A DNA stretch of 64,000 bases from Hyaloperonospora brassicae (taxonomy: Eukaryota; Oomycota; Peronosporomycetes; Peronosporales; Peronosporaceae). Numbering within the stretch: position 1 is the stretch's first letter; every line of letters starts with the position of its first letter. A program made the position numbers and the translations under genes. The notes below the pieces were generated by a model. It was not told the origin of the DNA and did no database searches. It was given only the letters and a program-made list of their open reading frames with translations. The DNA is taken from NCBI GenBank assembly GCA_947650285.1, contig CANTFL010000106.1, forward strand, positions 372,001 through 436,000, in the 5' to 3' direction. Below are positions 43,899-54,866 of the stretch, in pieces.

Positions 43899-45578
43899 AT
43901 GGCGGATGCTGACACGACGATCAACAAGCGACCGCTTCTCGCCGAAACGGTCAAACAAGGCGATGCGGCCAAGATTCCAGTAACCCTCTTGTCAGGCTTC
44001 CTCGGTAGTGGCAAGACCACGTTGCTGCAGCACATTTTGAAGAACAAGGAGCATGCCCTGCGAGTGGCTGTGATCGTCAATGATATGGGAGAGCTCAACA
44101 TCGATGCGAACCTCGTCGCCTCAACTGGTGTCCTTCAGCGCAAGGAGGAGCTCGTCCGACTCGAAAACGGCTGCATCTGTTGCACCCTGCGCGTGGACCT
44201 GCTCGAGCAAATTGCTCGCATCGCTCAAGAGGGCGAAGTGGACTATATCGTGATTGAGAGTTCCGGGATCAGTGAGCCGATGCAAGTCGCTGAGACCTTT
44301 GAGTTCGAGCTACCAGAAGGTGCGGAAGAGATGAAGTCGGATCCGTTGCTATCTCCCAGCAGCTCGAAACGGTCTCGTACCGACTCTGGTGCCTCGTCGG
44401 GCGAGGACACCAGTGCCACTGCTGCATCTGAACCTTCCACTTCGGCTGGGATCCCAACTGTCCAGCTTGACGAACTGCTCGTTCGCGACGGCAAGAAGCT
44501 GCCACTACTGAGGGACATTGCCCAGCTGGACACGTGCGTGACTGTGGTCGACGCAGCTACTTTCTTCCACGTGTTTGACGACCCGCGTATGCTCGCGGAC
44601 GTGGAGGAAAACCGCGAACAGCTTCCGGAAGGCGACACCCGCACGATCACGGATCTCTTGATCGACCAGATTGAATTCGCCGATATCATTCTGGTCAACA
44701 AGACGGACTTGATCCCTGCGAAGGACGTTGAAGCGATCGAGAAGGTGCTCCGTCGTCTCAATTCGTACGCGAAGATTGAGCGAACGGTCAAGAGCCGGGT
44801 CGACCCCAAGATGATCCTTGGCACGAAGCTGTTCTCTTTTGAACGGGCGTCGAGCCAGACGGGGTGGCTCGAGTCGCTTACGGTGCCGCACACACCTGAG
44901 ACGGTTGAGTACGGGATCGGGTCATTCTTGTACAAAGCAGACCGACCGTTCCACCCTGCACGGTTGACTGGCCTTCTGCAAGACGAGTTCGTGATCGTCG
45001 AGGCACCATCGCTTCCGCCGTTCCCGTCGGACGACGTCGATGAGCACGGACATGAACATGGAGAGAAAGAAGAAGAAGAGGAAGAAGAAGAGGAGGAAGA
45101 GGAGGCTGCGGACGAAGAAATGGAAGAAGAAGACGGGGAGCCCCTGAACGAGCAAGAGATTGCCAAGCGATTGGAAGGCAAGCAAAACGGGCTGTTCAAG
45201 AACCTCCTTCGAAGCAAGGGCGTCTTCTGGCTCGGCACTAGATCCTTCAACTATGCTACCTGGTCACAAGCAGGTCTGTACTGCACGCTTTCCAATGGTG
45301 GAATGTGGATCGCTGCTTTGCCCGAAGAGGAGCGCACGCGCACGATGAAGGAGCTTCCGAACTATAAGGAACTGATGGCTCGCGAGCACGGCGATCGTGG
45401 CCAAGAACTCGTTTTCATCGGCCGGTTCTCGCAGGACGACAATGAAATTGCCAACATCCGCGCGGCGCTGGACTCGTGTCTTCTCACAGACGAAGAGATG
45501 AAGCAGTATGTTGCAGGCGATGTCGAGGAATGGGAAGACCCGTTCGAGCCGTGGGAGTACTACACCTTTGAGGACTGA
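43899..45578 (+). CDS. CobW/ZNG1-type GTPase (probable zinc metallochaperone)
   Basis: A 559-residue single-exon protein of the G3E GTPase family. It has the P-loop GFLGSGKTT (residues 33-41), the metal-binding ENGCICCTLR (CxCC at 92-95), ESSGISEP (120-127) as switch region, and NKTD near residue 265 for guanine. A C-terminal CobW domain follows an acidic insert: HGHEHG, then a run of Glu residues (about 383-410), then FWLGTRSFNYATWSQAG. A second insert rich in Ser/Asp lies after the ESSG region. Relatives such as ZNG1 deliver zinc to client proteins using GTP; that role is inferred. The start is supported by the initiator box upstream. Longer than bacterial CobW proteins (about 350 residues) because of the inserts. 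Confidence 0.92.
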   Translation: MADADTTINKRPLLAETVKQGDAAKIPVTLLSGFLGSGKTTLLQHILKNKEHALRVAVIVNDMGELNIDANLVASTGVLQRKEELVRLENGCICCTLRVDLLEQIARIAQEGEVDYIVIESSGISEPMQVAETFEFELPEGAEEMKSDPLLSPSSSKRSRTDSGASSGEDTSATAASEPSTSAGIPTVQLDELLVRDGKKLPLLRDIAQLDTCVTVVDAATFFHVFDDPRMLADVEENREQLPEGDTRTITDLLIDQIEFADIILVNKTDLIPAKDVEAIEKVLRRLNSYAKIERTVKSRVDPKMILGTKLFSFERASSQTGWLESLTVPHTPETVEYGIGSFLYKADRPFHPARLTGLLQDEFVIVEAPSLPPFPSDDVDEHGHEHGEKEEEEEEEEEEEEAADEEMEEEDGEPLNEQEIAKRLEGKQNGLFKNLLRSKGVFWLGTRSFNYATWSQAGLYCTLSNGGMWIAALPEEERTRTMKELPNYKELMAREHGDRGQELVFIGRFSQDDNEIANIRAALDSCLLTDEEMKQYVAGDVEEWEDPFEPWEYYTFED

Positions 45579-48079
45579 GCGTCTGGCGTTCGTTGGTATG
45601 ATGAGTTTTTGACTGTATAAAAACAAAAGAACTTAGGACGTGCGTAACGCTCAATAACAAAGCAGGCAGTAAGAACGGTTGTGTGTGTGTTTGTTGCAAC
45701 ATGCATGTCGGACAGAATGGAAAGGGGACACTAGTAGCATTCTTGAACATCCAAAATCAGGAACACGGCCTTGACAGATGTCGATCGTTTCGTTTCTCTG
45801 TTTCATCGTGAATAGACCAAGACAGGATTCTTACCGTCACGTGGGAATCTCTGCTGATCACACTATTCTGTCTTCGTTCTCACCCGATGCAAACTAGTGG
45901 TGGATTGTAACTGGTTGATCTGGCTAATGCCTCTGTTTTGGGAACAGAAGATCAAAGATCAAATCCTTTTCTTCCGAAAATTAACTAGCTTTACCTTTCA
46001 CGATATTTTAGTAGCTTGGAGGTTACGCGCAAACATCGGTAACTCGTTGTCCTCCACACGCATTTAGCAGATTCCTTCACTAGGCCAATGGAGCTCAACT
46101 TGAATGAGAGAGTGTCGGCAATGTCGATCATATTAGCGAGAGAGAAGGACGCACGATCGTCGCGAATGTAAGCGCAACATCTTTCTGCTACATCGGTCAT
46201 GATGCATCATGTTGTAGACGCACGAAAGAGTTTGCAGCATTGCACTGTGATGCTGTACCGCTGTACCATCTTCGTATGGGAACTAGAAGAAGGTGTGTTT
46301 CTTCGTCATGAGGACTTTACTTCGGGAACGCTTTGGATCTGATGATCGAGGCAGTAAATGCGCTTCTCTCGCTCGAGCAAGACGCAGTATCTGCCGGTGT
46401 TGTTACAACAATGGGCTGTGACTGGTAGGCTATGATCATCATTTTCAGTCACACCATCATTTGCTTTATAACCATGGAGGCCCGCCCAGATTGGAGCTGC
46501 CTATGCTGACGTGTCACCCATAAGCAATGCTCACACGTGCTGCATCTTCTCCTTGTGCCTTCTTCATGCGGATAGCAGCTGGATCATGCAATAATGCTTG
46601 ACAGCCAAGCAACAAAACAGCAAGAGACGACGTTGACGCTTGTGTCGGCGATCATTGGCGTTTTCGATATACGAGATCCTGATATCCAGGTACTCACTGT
46701 CATATGCGATCGATCACAGTGCCAGTGCCGCTCATTAGCACAGCGACCGTTCGAAGTTTTCGATAGCATCGCTGACGTGGACTTCCACACTGTAAGCTTT
46801 AGCGCGGTCTAAGATAATGTCAAGAAGTCATCGGTTGCGCCTGACGCTGCGCAAGTACGTTGACAACCGCTGCCCATACACTGCACCATGATAAATGATC
46901 GTCTTCATCTTGCAGTGGCGCTTTGATACCATATTCGGCATTACAAGGACACCGCAAAAGCTGGTATAGCATGCAAGAAGGAACGACAAAGTTTGCGCGG
47001 TATATTTTTGCGATGTTACTCTCGTGTCCAATTTCGCGAACAGCATCACGTCCTGGAATAGCAAAATGAGATGTGATTCTTGATCTTTTGCTTCCTTCTA
47101 GCTCCGCAGATTCGGCATGGTCAGTGTAGTCGATGCATCTGTCAATTGCTTACGTCGTATGATATATCCGAAGCGGTCCAGTAGTTGTAGGCACCGCGAC
47201 CGTGCTACATGCAAGCACTTATGCTATGCTTTCATTTTTCACTGATCATGGACAATCGCTCTCTTGCCATAAAGACACTGGCTGATCATGGCGTAGTTGC
47301 GAAATCAGTTTATCGCAGCGTTCCATGCTGAATGCACAGCTGTAATGGACCGGTTGACCCATAGATGAAACGATTGTGGGGTCGAAGAAGTCTTGGATGG
47401 CATGAGTCACGCAACACCCACGTTTGCACAGAACGCCGCATATTATTTGCAGCACAAGGGATCGGTAAGAACGTGTCGTATCGACCCGACTATCGAACAC
47501 GTATGGCCAAACGTTAGACGAGTACGCTGCAGGTGAGTGGATGATCGTTACGGCAAGTCTGTATCCGCTTTCCATGTCGAGTAAGTTTACAATGAGTGTT
47601 GTTCGCATGCGACGTTGTCGAGCGCTATCTCAGTTATGCGTCACCGTTGACAACATGCCGTCCTTGTCAGTTAAAACAACGCACTCAATTGCCGTTGTTT
47701 GGCCAAGAGGCAATGAACTCGCCACAAGTGGCGTCACCCTATCATCCGTGCGCGTGAGATCGATAGTTTGTAGCACTGATCAAATGATGTTTGACCCCGT
47801 CCGAACTGGCGACTAAACAACGTCGACGCATCTTCCTATGTATTAGTATCCGAAAGTGTGTACTGCCAAGTGCGGTTGTCCGCTAGATGCAGCATTAAGC
47901 TGCATACAAGTCTCAGAGCCGTAGGTCGAATACGACATATCATCGATACTTGCGCTTCGATAAGAGCCAAGTCCCAGCATTGCTGTCTGCCTTTACATAA
48001 GAAAGAATCACGTATTCGGTGTACACGACTGACGAAGGTTTTTATCCTTGAAATTGCCATGGCATACTAGATCTTCAGT
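45579..48079. other. Intergenic, possible old gene debris
   Basis: Short open pieces on both strands include 46594-46812 (+), 47246-47608 (-) and 47541-47816 (+). Some look protein-like (for example ESGYRLAVTIIHSPAAYSSN on the minus strand), but none shows a domain I know or a joined exon structure. Confidence 0.3.
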
Positions 48080-48493
48080 ATGACACGTTGCATACGCAAC
48101 CGCCTGTATGCATACATGACTGCCTTAGACTACATCGTCGATGTCCTTTACATTGCACACATGTCAAAGAAAGCCCGACATCTGCACAATTTCGTAGCTG
48201 AAACAATGCGTCTTTTTAATGGAAATGCTAGTCGCAGTAAACGCTTGTTAGATGACATCGACTACCAGCGAATGTTAGGTAAGTGGGTTTTGTACAGATG
48301 CTGTTCATTATCATTTACATTGGCATGATGTAGTAGTGCTAACGACCGACAAACGGTGCGTGATATATATTTAGCGCAAGCAAATGCCCGTACTCACTTT
48401 GGTACAGATTTCGATCATACGAATCAGCATTCTCCATCGTCACAGCTGTGGAAAAGAAGAGCACAAAGTGCTCGATGCGACGCGAAATCATGA
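48080..48493 (+). CDS. Tentative two-exon gene, unknown protein
   Basis: An open frame from the ATG at 48080 runs to a strong donor (G|GTAAGT at 48279). A 96-nt intron with a branch-like GCTAAC and the acceptor TTTAG (48371-48374) leads to a second open stretch ending at the TGA at 48491-48493, in frame. The product is 105 residues, basic and hydrophilic (SKKARHLHNFVAETMRLF, then after the join QANARTHFGTDFDHTNQ). I recognise no domain. A TTCAG directly before the start might itself be an acceptor, so further upstream exons are possible. Supported only by the splice signals and the maintained frame. Confidence 0.4.
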
Positions 48494-49101
48494 AACATCT
48501 ACTAGTACTACTAGACCAAGCACCGTCGCATCGTCTGATTCCACGCTATTAAGAACATAACTTCGATCGATGTTGAGCCCGCACAAGTATAAAGGAGGCA
48601 ACTGAGATCAAGATCGGAAGAGGCTTCAACACTCGTGATCCGCTCGCTTAGTAGACAGGGATCCAACTCGGAAGCAATAAAGTCGGTACCTTCTGTCCAC
48701 CGCCGGGACCAAAACAAACAGTGCTCGCCATTCGAATGCAATAGCGCTGCTGGGCCGTCGTCAGCTGTAAGTTGATGACCTGCATCAGCCACCTGGTCCG
48801 ATAATTCTCATAGTTTATGACAAACATCCATAGTGAAACCCACTCCACACCATTTCTCGACGTGGCTGGGGCGACGCCGACAGTCTATACGGACAAAAGT
48901 CTCTTGTGGGAGAAATCGAAACAAAGAGGTTCTTGGATCAGCTACAGACGTATCCGGACGGAACGTCTTGTATCAGCTGACGGGTATTATCTGTATTTCG
49001 TAATATACGCAATATAAAGTTTGATCGTACATCGACGCCTGCAAACTCGACAGCACTGTATCTACTGCTACTGCTGCTTCTTCTTCTCCTACTGCTTTGT
49101 C
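48494..49101. other. Intergenic, upstream of the Myb-like gene
   Basis: No gene seen. A pyrimidine-rich stretch (TGCTGCTTCTTCTTCTCC) lies just upstream of the ATG at 49102. Confidence 0.4.
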
Positions 49102-50727
49102 ATGGACGAGTCTTCGCGCTCCGAATGCCGGGAGCCGCATAAGAGGCACTACAGCTTTAGTGCGAGCGACGACGTGGTCCTCTTCCGAACCGTGCTAGAA
49201 AATCTGGATATTTTCTCGTTTATCCAAAGTCAGCGGACAAGAGCGTGGCGGGTCATAACGCAATGCCTGTGCGACCAAGGGATCAGCTGTACGACTGAGT
49301 CGGCCCGGTACCGGATCAAGCGACTTGTTGAGAGGCACCGGGAGGAAGTGGCGAAAGGGCAGGGGCCACAAGGTAACTTCTGAGCGTCTTGGATCGATTG
49401 TAGTACGATATGATCACGGAGATAGATATGATCTAAGTATGACGTGGATATGACAGACGACGCCGCGAGCACGCCTCTAGAACAACTGCTGGCGCAGTAC
49501 ACACAAGCCAACGACCAGTTTGAGCAAAGGGGGCTATCAATGCCTACGATATTGCAAGACTTGTCACGCAATGCACGAAGCCGTCACGGTCTGGATGAGA
49601 ACCGTGGAGGTTCCGAGGATATGACCGACGACTCGACCCCAATGTCCAACGGGATAAGTCAAGATCTATCAGATCTACCCCTACCACCTGCACCTACACT
49701 ATCATCCGAGCAGGCGGCTCTCAAGAGCAGCAAAAAGCCCCGAAAGCGGCGGTTTTTCTTTGAAAATGGACACGACGTGATACTGCTGCGGCTCATGTTG
49801 GCCGACGAAGGAGTTGTCACGGCTTCAGGGGTCAAACGACCGCAGTGGAAGAAAATTGAGGCAGCTGCGAACAGCAGAGGGATGCCTGTGAATACTCACA
49901 CCATTCGCACCCACATACGGCTGCTGGTCGATGCGTATCAAAAGGAAGAAGATATGGGTGAGATCAAGCCAGATAAAATGTCGGAGAAGCAAAAGCTCCT
50001 GAGGGAATATTGTAGAAAGCTGGAGGAAACGAAGCAAATGTATGCCGGTAGCAGTGAAGACCGGGTGGACCAGCCTACCCATGGAAAAGATGGTGATTGG
50101 CGCCGTGAATCGATCCATGAGAGCAGAGACCGCGCGAAAACTGAAGTGCCTCTAGCAGCATTAGAGACGCCTTCTCAAGCTCAAGTATTGACAATTGCGG
50201 ACAACACGACGAGTCAAGATGATGAACCAACCGTCGTCCATGCTCTGGAAGCAGCTTCAAACTCTTCTCCCGACCATGTCGCGACATCGACGAAAGTCGC
50301 CGAGGACACGATGACCCAAAGACCGGAGACAGCCAGACGTCGACCGGTCTCTGAATCAACCAGCACTGCAGTTCGCGCGTTATCAGGCGTGGCATCAGCT
50401 TCTTCAACTGATGCTTCCAGCGCACCCGTCAAAACGTTAGCACGTGCGCAATCAACTCGATGTGCTGAAGCCGGCGAAGTTATGGAATCGGTATCGAAAA
50501 AGCAAAAGCTGGGAGTTGATGCCGTCTTGGATCGCTTTATCTCGATGCAGCGTGACTACCAAAAAGAACAGCGAGAGCACGAGAGGACCATCAGTAGTGA
50601 ACAACGGAGCTTGCAGCGGCAGACGATCGAGCTACAAACGCGGGCGCTAGACATTCAAGAGAAATCAATGAGCATGCAAGAGAGGCTAATGGCGATGATG
50701 GAAAAGGTCATGGATAAGCTCCAGTAA
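49102..50727 (+). CDS. Double Myb/SANT-like protein with C-terminal coiled coil
   Basis: Two exons (49102-49372, 49457-50727) join across an 84-nt intron with donor GTAACT and acceptor GACAG; the codon split by the intron is GAC. The product is 513 residues. Residues about 14-75 (HKRHYSFSASDDVVLFRTV to SARYRIKRLVERH) and 187-261 (KRRFFFENGHDVILLRLM to HIRLLVDAYQKE) are two related Myb/SANT-like helical domains. Such domains bind DNA in transcription factors and in transposon-derived proteins. A long Ser/Thr-rich linker leads to a C-terminal coiled coil (about 451-513, QREHERTISSEQRSLQRQ and on). A basic KKQKLG just before it may be a nuclear signal. Likely a nuclear DNA-binding dimer; target unknown. 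Confidence 0.75.
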
Positions 50728-51487
50728 GTACTCGAAGTGCTACATGCCAGCAAACGGTTCGAGCGCACGATCTGTGACTCCACAGCGTCGTATCATTGAG
50801 CTGTACTGGTACGTGACCAGTCAGTGCTATCAAATGGGGTCGACTGGGTGTCAACTTGCATCTTTCCTGGTCGACAAGGACTTCTTTTGGCGCGTGACGA
50901 CGGACGTCCATGTAAGGGAGATCAAACACGCCGCGGATACACTTTTGGTTGGCATGATCGAGTGTCAATCGCTCAGTCTCGCTGGATCGCAGCAAACAAC
51001 GAAGTAAAAGCAAACGATCGTCCATGTTGTACGTAGATACTTGCTTCAAGCTGTCGTTTGACGTGGTGCTGACATTGCGCTCGCAGGTTCTTCAGAATGC
51101 CAATGTGGTCGATCGCAGACCTATCGGAGACAAAGTGAGGAAGGCGCCGGATAAAAGTCGCCATTGTACTCGAGCGTCGAATCGCAAAGTGTGCGGCATA
51201 TTCAGGACAGGTTGGCACGTTAGACGAATCCTATCGCCAGCAAGTAGTAAACCAGGGCAACAAGAGTTTATGTGGCGGATTATGTGAGAAGGGCTCTTCA
51301 GCTGAGCGTTCCTGTCATTGAATACAAACACACACGTGCCGCGCATGAGACGGTCGCTGCTTCATGCTGAAAAAGTCCACTACGACGTCAGAAGTACGAC
51401 AATAGGATACCGCCGTGTGGCGCCTGCAACAAGTCAGATTCTTGCTACGTGATAAAAATAATGCTACAACTTGCTAAATTACATCGT
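50728..51487. other. Convergent intergenic region
   Basis: The 3' sides of the Myb-like gene (+) and the ankyrin gene (-) face each other here. No gene is seen. Confidence 0.5.
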
Positions 51488-53437
51488 TCATACCGCCTGG
51501 TACACGTGCCGCTCACTCTCAGGCAAATCTTCGAGAAGCGACTCCTGCTTGAGCCACTGGAGGGTGCAAAACTTACCCAGCCCAAAAAGCTGGAGACGAT
51601 CGTGCCCGTACTGGTCGCGGTAGTGCTCGAACAGCCACTGCAGGATTTCCAGTTCGTCTGCCGTTGTTGCATTGACAAACGCCTTGGACGTACAGCCTTC
51701 CGATCGTGCGCTTCGCAAGAACAATAGGACTCGGAAGTGGCCATTCGAAGCAGCTCGGTCCATTGCTGCCCCGGTACACCCTTCACCTCGGTTGTCGTTC
51801 AGCCATTGCACAACGTCCAAATGACCTCTGCCAGCAGCGCTATCCATCGCCTCGGTCGTGCAGCCCTCTGCTCGGTTCTTGTGAAGCCACTGCACAACAT
51901 CAAGATGACCGCCACTAGCGGCGCGGTCCATTGCGTTGAACGTACAGCCCTCTCTTCGATGACTGTGAAGCCACTGAACGACGTGCAAATGACCGTGCGC
52001 TGCGGCCTCGTCCATCGCATCGCTCGTGCATCCTTCGTTACGATGACTGTGGAGCCACTGCACGACCTCCAAATGCCCGTTGCGAGCTGCCAGACTCATT
52101 GCTGCAACCGTGCATCCCTCTTTTCGGTTTGCGTGCAGCCACTGCACAACCATAAGGTGATTTGCACGTGCCGCACCATCCATCGCTGCTGTCGTGCAGC
52201 CCTCGTTCTCGTTTCGATGCAGCCACTCCACCACCATCAAGTGGCCGTTCATAGCAGCTCCATCCATCGCCCCCTGCGAGCAGCCCTCGTTTCGGTTCGC
52301 ATGCAGGAACTTTACAATCGCAAAATGTCCATTCGTCGCTGCTTCGTCCATTGCTGCCTTCGTGCACCCCTCACGACGGTGCAAGTGGAGCCACTCGACA
52401 ATCTCAAAGTGACCATTTGCCGCAGCCACATCCATTGCTGCGGTCGAACAGCCCTCTTGTCGAGTCGCTTGCAGCCACTGGACAATCTCGAAATGTCCGT
52501 TGCCAGCTGCCTTGTCCATTGCCGTGACCGTCGCGTACCCAGCATTGCGCTGTAGCCACTGGAGCACATCCAGATGGCCATTGGCAGCCGCGTCGTCCAT
52601 CGACGCCGACGGCGACGAGCAAAACATGTGGCTCCGCAGCCACTGCAGCACGTCCAAGTGGCCGCCGCTTGCCGCCAGCATAGCGGCGTGAGGTGACCAC
52701 TCTCCCCGCACGTCGCACAGCCACTGGACCATAGCGAGATCGCCGTTCCGTGCCGCTGCCTCCAGCGTGACGAAAAACATGTGCGTCGGCATGGGGTTCG
52801 TGTGCGCCTGGAGCCACTGGACCACGTGCAAGTGGCCCTCTTGGCCGGCGTAGTAGAGCTCTTTTGCGCCCCAAAAGACACTCAACGCGCGCAATGTCGG
52901 GCGCCGCTTGTGCGGTCCAACCGCACTGCCCCACCTGCTCTGCTCGTGGAGCCACTGCAGCACGTGCAGCTGTCCGTTCTTCGCCGCGGCTTCGACCGCG
53001 AGCGTCACGTAGCAGCCGGGAAAGTGCGTCACGAGCCACTGCAGTACGGGCACGTCCCCTCTCGCTGCGGCGCGGGCCATGCCGCAGGTAAAGCACTTTT
53101 GCCGAAAAAAGCGGTCCGTCTGTTCGCACACAACGCGTGCGGCCGCCGCCACGCGCCGCTGGCCGACACACGGCGGCGACTGTTCGCACTGCTGCGCCAA
53201 CAGGCGGTGGGCCCGTGCGACACGGAGCGCGTCGCGCGTTGCAACGCGTTGCACGAGACGGAGCGCACTGTGGGGGCAGTGGCCCGCAAAGCCGCAGGCG
53301 GTCGGCAGCGTCCACTGCGTCGACGCGTCGAGGAACGCGCTGATGGTGGCGGTGACGTGGGACAGGGCGGCCACGCGCGGGTCCGCGCGCGTGACGACCG
53401 TCGCCGCGGTTAGGGGAAGCACGTCACGGGCGGCCAT
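51488..53437 (-). CDS. Ankyrin-type repeat protein, 28-residue repeats
   Basis: A 649-residue single-exon protein. The first 110 residues are Arg/Ala-rich with no motif. Residues about 120-620 form about 16 tandem repeats with the consensus NGHLxVVQWLHxNRxEGCTxxAMDxAA and an exact 28-residue period over the central copies, shorter than the usual 33-residue ankyrin unit. The hydrophobic VVQWL and the AMDxAA helix fit an ankyrin-like helix pair lacking the full loop. Repeats of this type form large families in oomycetes and bind proteins; a partner cannot be named. The end (GKFCTLQWLKQESLLEDLPE) is a last degenerate helix. The start at 53437 is supported by the initiator box about 25-30 nt upstream. 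Confidence 0.88.
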   Translation of the reverse strand: MAARDVLPLTAATVVTRADPRVAALSHVTATISAFLDASTQWTLPTACGFAGHCPHSALRLVQRVATRDALRVARAHRLLAQQCEQSPPCVGQRRVAAAARVVCEQTDRFFRQKCFTCGMARAAARGDVPVLQWLVTHFPGCYVTLAVEAAAKNGQLHVLQWLHEQSRWGSAVGPHKRRPTLRALSVFWGAKELYYAGQEGHLHVVQWLQAHTNPMPTHMFFVTLEAAARNGDLAMVQWLCDVRGEWSPHAAMLAASGGHLDVLQWLRSHMFCSSPSASMDDAAANGHLDVLQWLQRNAGYATVTAMDKAAGNGHFEIVQWLQATRQEGCSTAAMDVAAANGHFEIVEWLHLHRREGCTKAAMDEAATNGHFAIVKFLHANRNEGCSQGAMDGAAMNGHLMVVEWLHRNENEGCTTAAMDGAARANHLMVVQWLHANRKEGCTVAAMSLAARNGHLEVVQWLHSHRNEGCTSDAMDEAAAHGHLHVVQWLHSHRREGCTFNAMDRAASGGHLDVVQWLHKNRAEGCTTEAMDSAAGRGHLDVVQWLNDNRGEGCTGAAMDRAASNGHFRVLLFLRSARSEGCTSKAFVNATTADELEILQWLFEHYRDQYGHDRLQLFGLGKFCTLQWLKQESLLEDLPESERHVYQAV

Positions 53438-53457
53438 GCGGGTGCGTCGGACAGCGC

Positions 53458-53472
53458 AACTTGGAAAGTGAG
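53458..53472 (-). promoter_or_regulatory. Oomycete initiator box of the ankyrin gene
   Basis: On the minus strand CTCACTTTCCAAGTT has the initiator TCACTTT followed by CCAAGTT, close to the oomycete core promoter. It ends about 20 nt before the ATG at 53437. Confidence 0.65.
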
Positions 53473-54866
53473 TGGGGCGACGGACCGGCGGCGTTTGTTG
53501 TGATCTTTCGGGGTCGACAAAAAAGATGCTTTTTTGATGAGGCGGGGGACTGGACCGCGTGGTGGTGCGGTTTTCAGTGCTTTTTTTGGTGTAAAAAAAG
53601 TAGAGGCGTCAGCGGGGGGGGGGAAGTTGGGGCGGGGAGGGGGCGATGGTTAAGTGCGGTGTGTCACGTGTGACAAATGCGAACGAGGCTCGGTGCGATG
53701 TCACGTGGTCGAATAATCGAGACGATGCATGTTGTGTGTCAGGAACATGTCGCGTGCACGATTGCATCTGCTGCAGAGTCTTCTGGGACGGATGTAGCCA
53801 GTGATGGAGCTGTGGGAATCGACGGTAGACGTGGAGGGAACGTGGATGGAAACTGACTGGATACTAACGTAGATGGAAAATCGTAGCGGCAAAACGTGGT
53901 CTCTTGCGTTTGTGGCTGAAGAATTCGTAGACTATCGATAGCTGATACTGTATTGTTGAGCGACTCGATGAGGAGGAGGAGGAGGAGGATGGATCGGAGA
54001 TAAAGTCGATACACACGCGCGGCAGAGCTGTCGACTTTTTGCGAATTTCCAGTAAAAAATCCTTTTCAGCTGCTAAACGTAGTACCAGATCGGTCGGAAA
54101 ACGAGTGGAAAGAAGACGCGAATACTACTGATGCAACTGAGCGACAACCGCTGCGCGTTTTGTGACTCATACACATGTCGGTAGTCCTAGACGAGGGTCC
54201 GCCCCTTGATCGACAGTCGGGATAGAGATAGAAATCGAGATACTGTGGCCTGTCTACGCGAGGGGCACCAACCAGCTGCTTCGATAGCAACAGCTGCGAA
54301 ACGTCAGACTTGACGCTTTTCGGTGGCTTTAGTTCCGAGAGAATGATAAACGCTGCGGTTGACAGTAATGTAGGGAACATGCAGCACACGTACGACAGGT
54401 ATGGGCTTGTATGCTTGTGTAAGCAGTTGACGTCTCAACCGCGTTGCCCTCATTCCAATATGTCGTTACTGATAAGGTGTACTAAAGCACATACATTCGA
54501 GGCATAAATTGGCCACGAGAACGCTGTTCGGAACACAAAATACGCATCGCTCTGTCTCGTCTACGAACGCACAACAGACGCTCGTACATTGTCGCGTCTC
54601 GGTACATATTATTCGCTGCTCTCCCATCGATTCTCTGATGTCCAACGTATATTGCGCCCCATGCTGCGGAGAGGAGAGAACTTTGGTCTCCAACGCGTCG
54701 GTTGGCACCTGAAGTGCATGTGGACAAGCACCGTCCACATTTCTGCCGCTCAGGATACTCCTTGGCAGCCAGTTTTAACTTTCGTGGACGTCTATTGCAG
54801 CTGCAAATTCAACATGGATGCATGTCTGCCTGCCGTCCGGGTACGATTTGCTTGGCTGCAAACATC
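53473..54866. other. Intergenic region upstream of the ankyrin gene
   Basis: No gene seen. There is a run of ten Gs near 53613-53622, poly-T and poly-A tracts near 53580-53600, and a GAG repeat near 53970-53989. Confidence 0.5.

Noticed and set aside
44243..45250. 335-codon minus-strand frame, Ser-rich
   Set aside because: Complement of the CobW gene; the Ser runs are the reverse reading of the Glu codons.
48029..48066. Second hammerhead-like pattern on the plus strand (CTGACGA, AAGG..CCTT, GAAA, then a TGCCATGGCA palindrome)
   Set aside because: Stem II would have to use the invariant A9, the closing pair is not G-C, there is an extra base after GAAA, and the flanks do not form stem I.
51737..52555. 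272-codon plus-strand frame opposite the ankyrin gene, plus other long frames at 52404-53413
   Set aside because: These mirror the repeat structure of the ankyrin gene on the other strand and in other frames; the minus-strand frame has the repeat consensus and initiator box.
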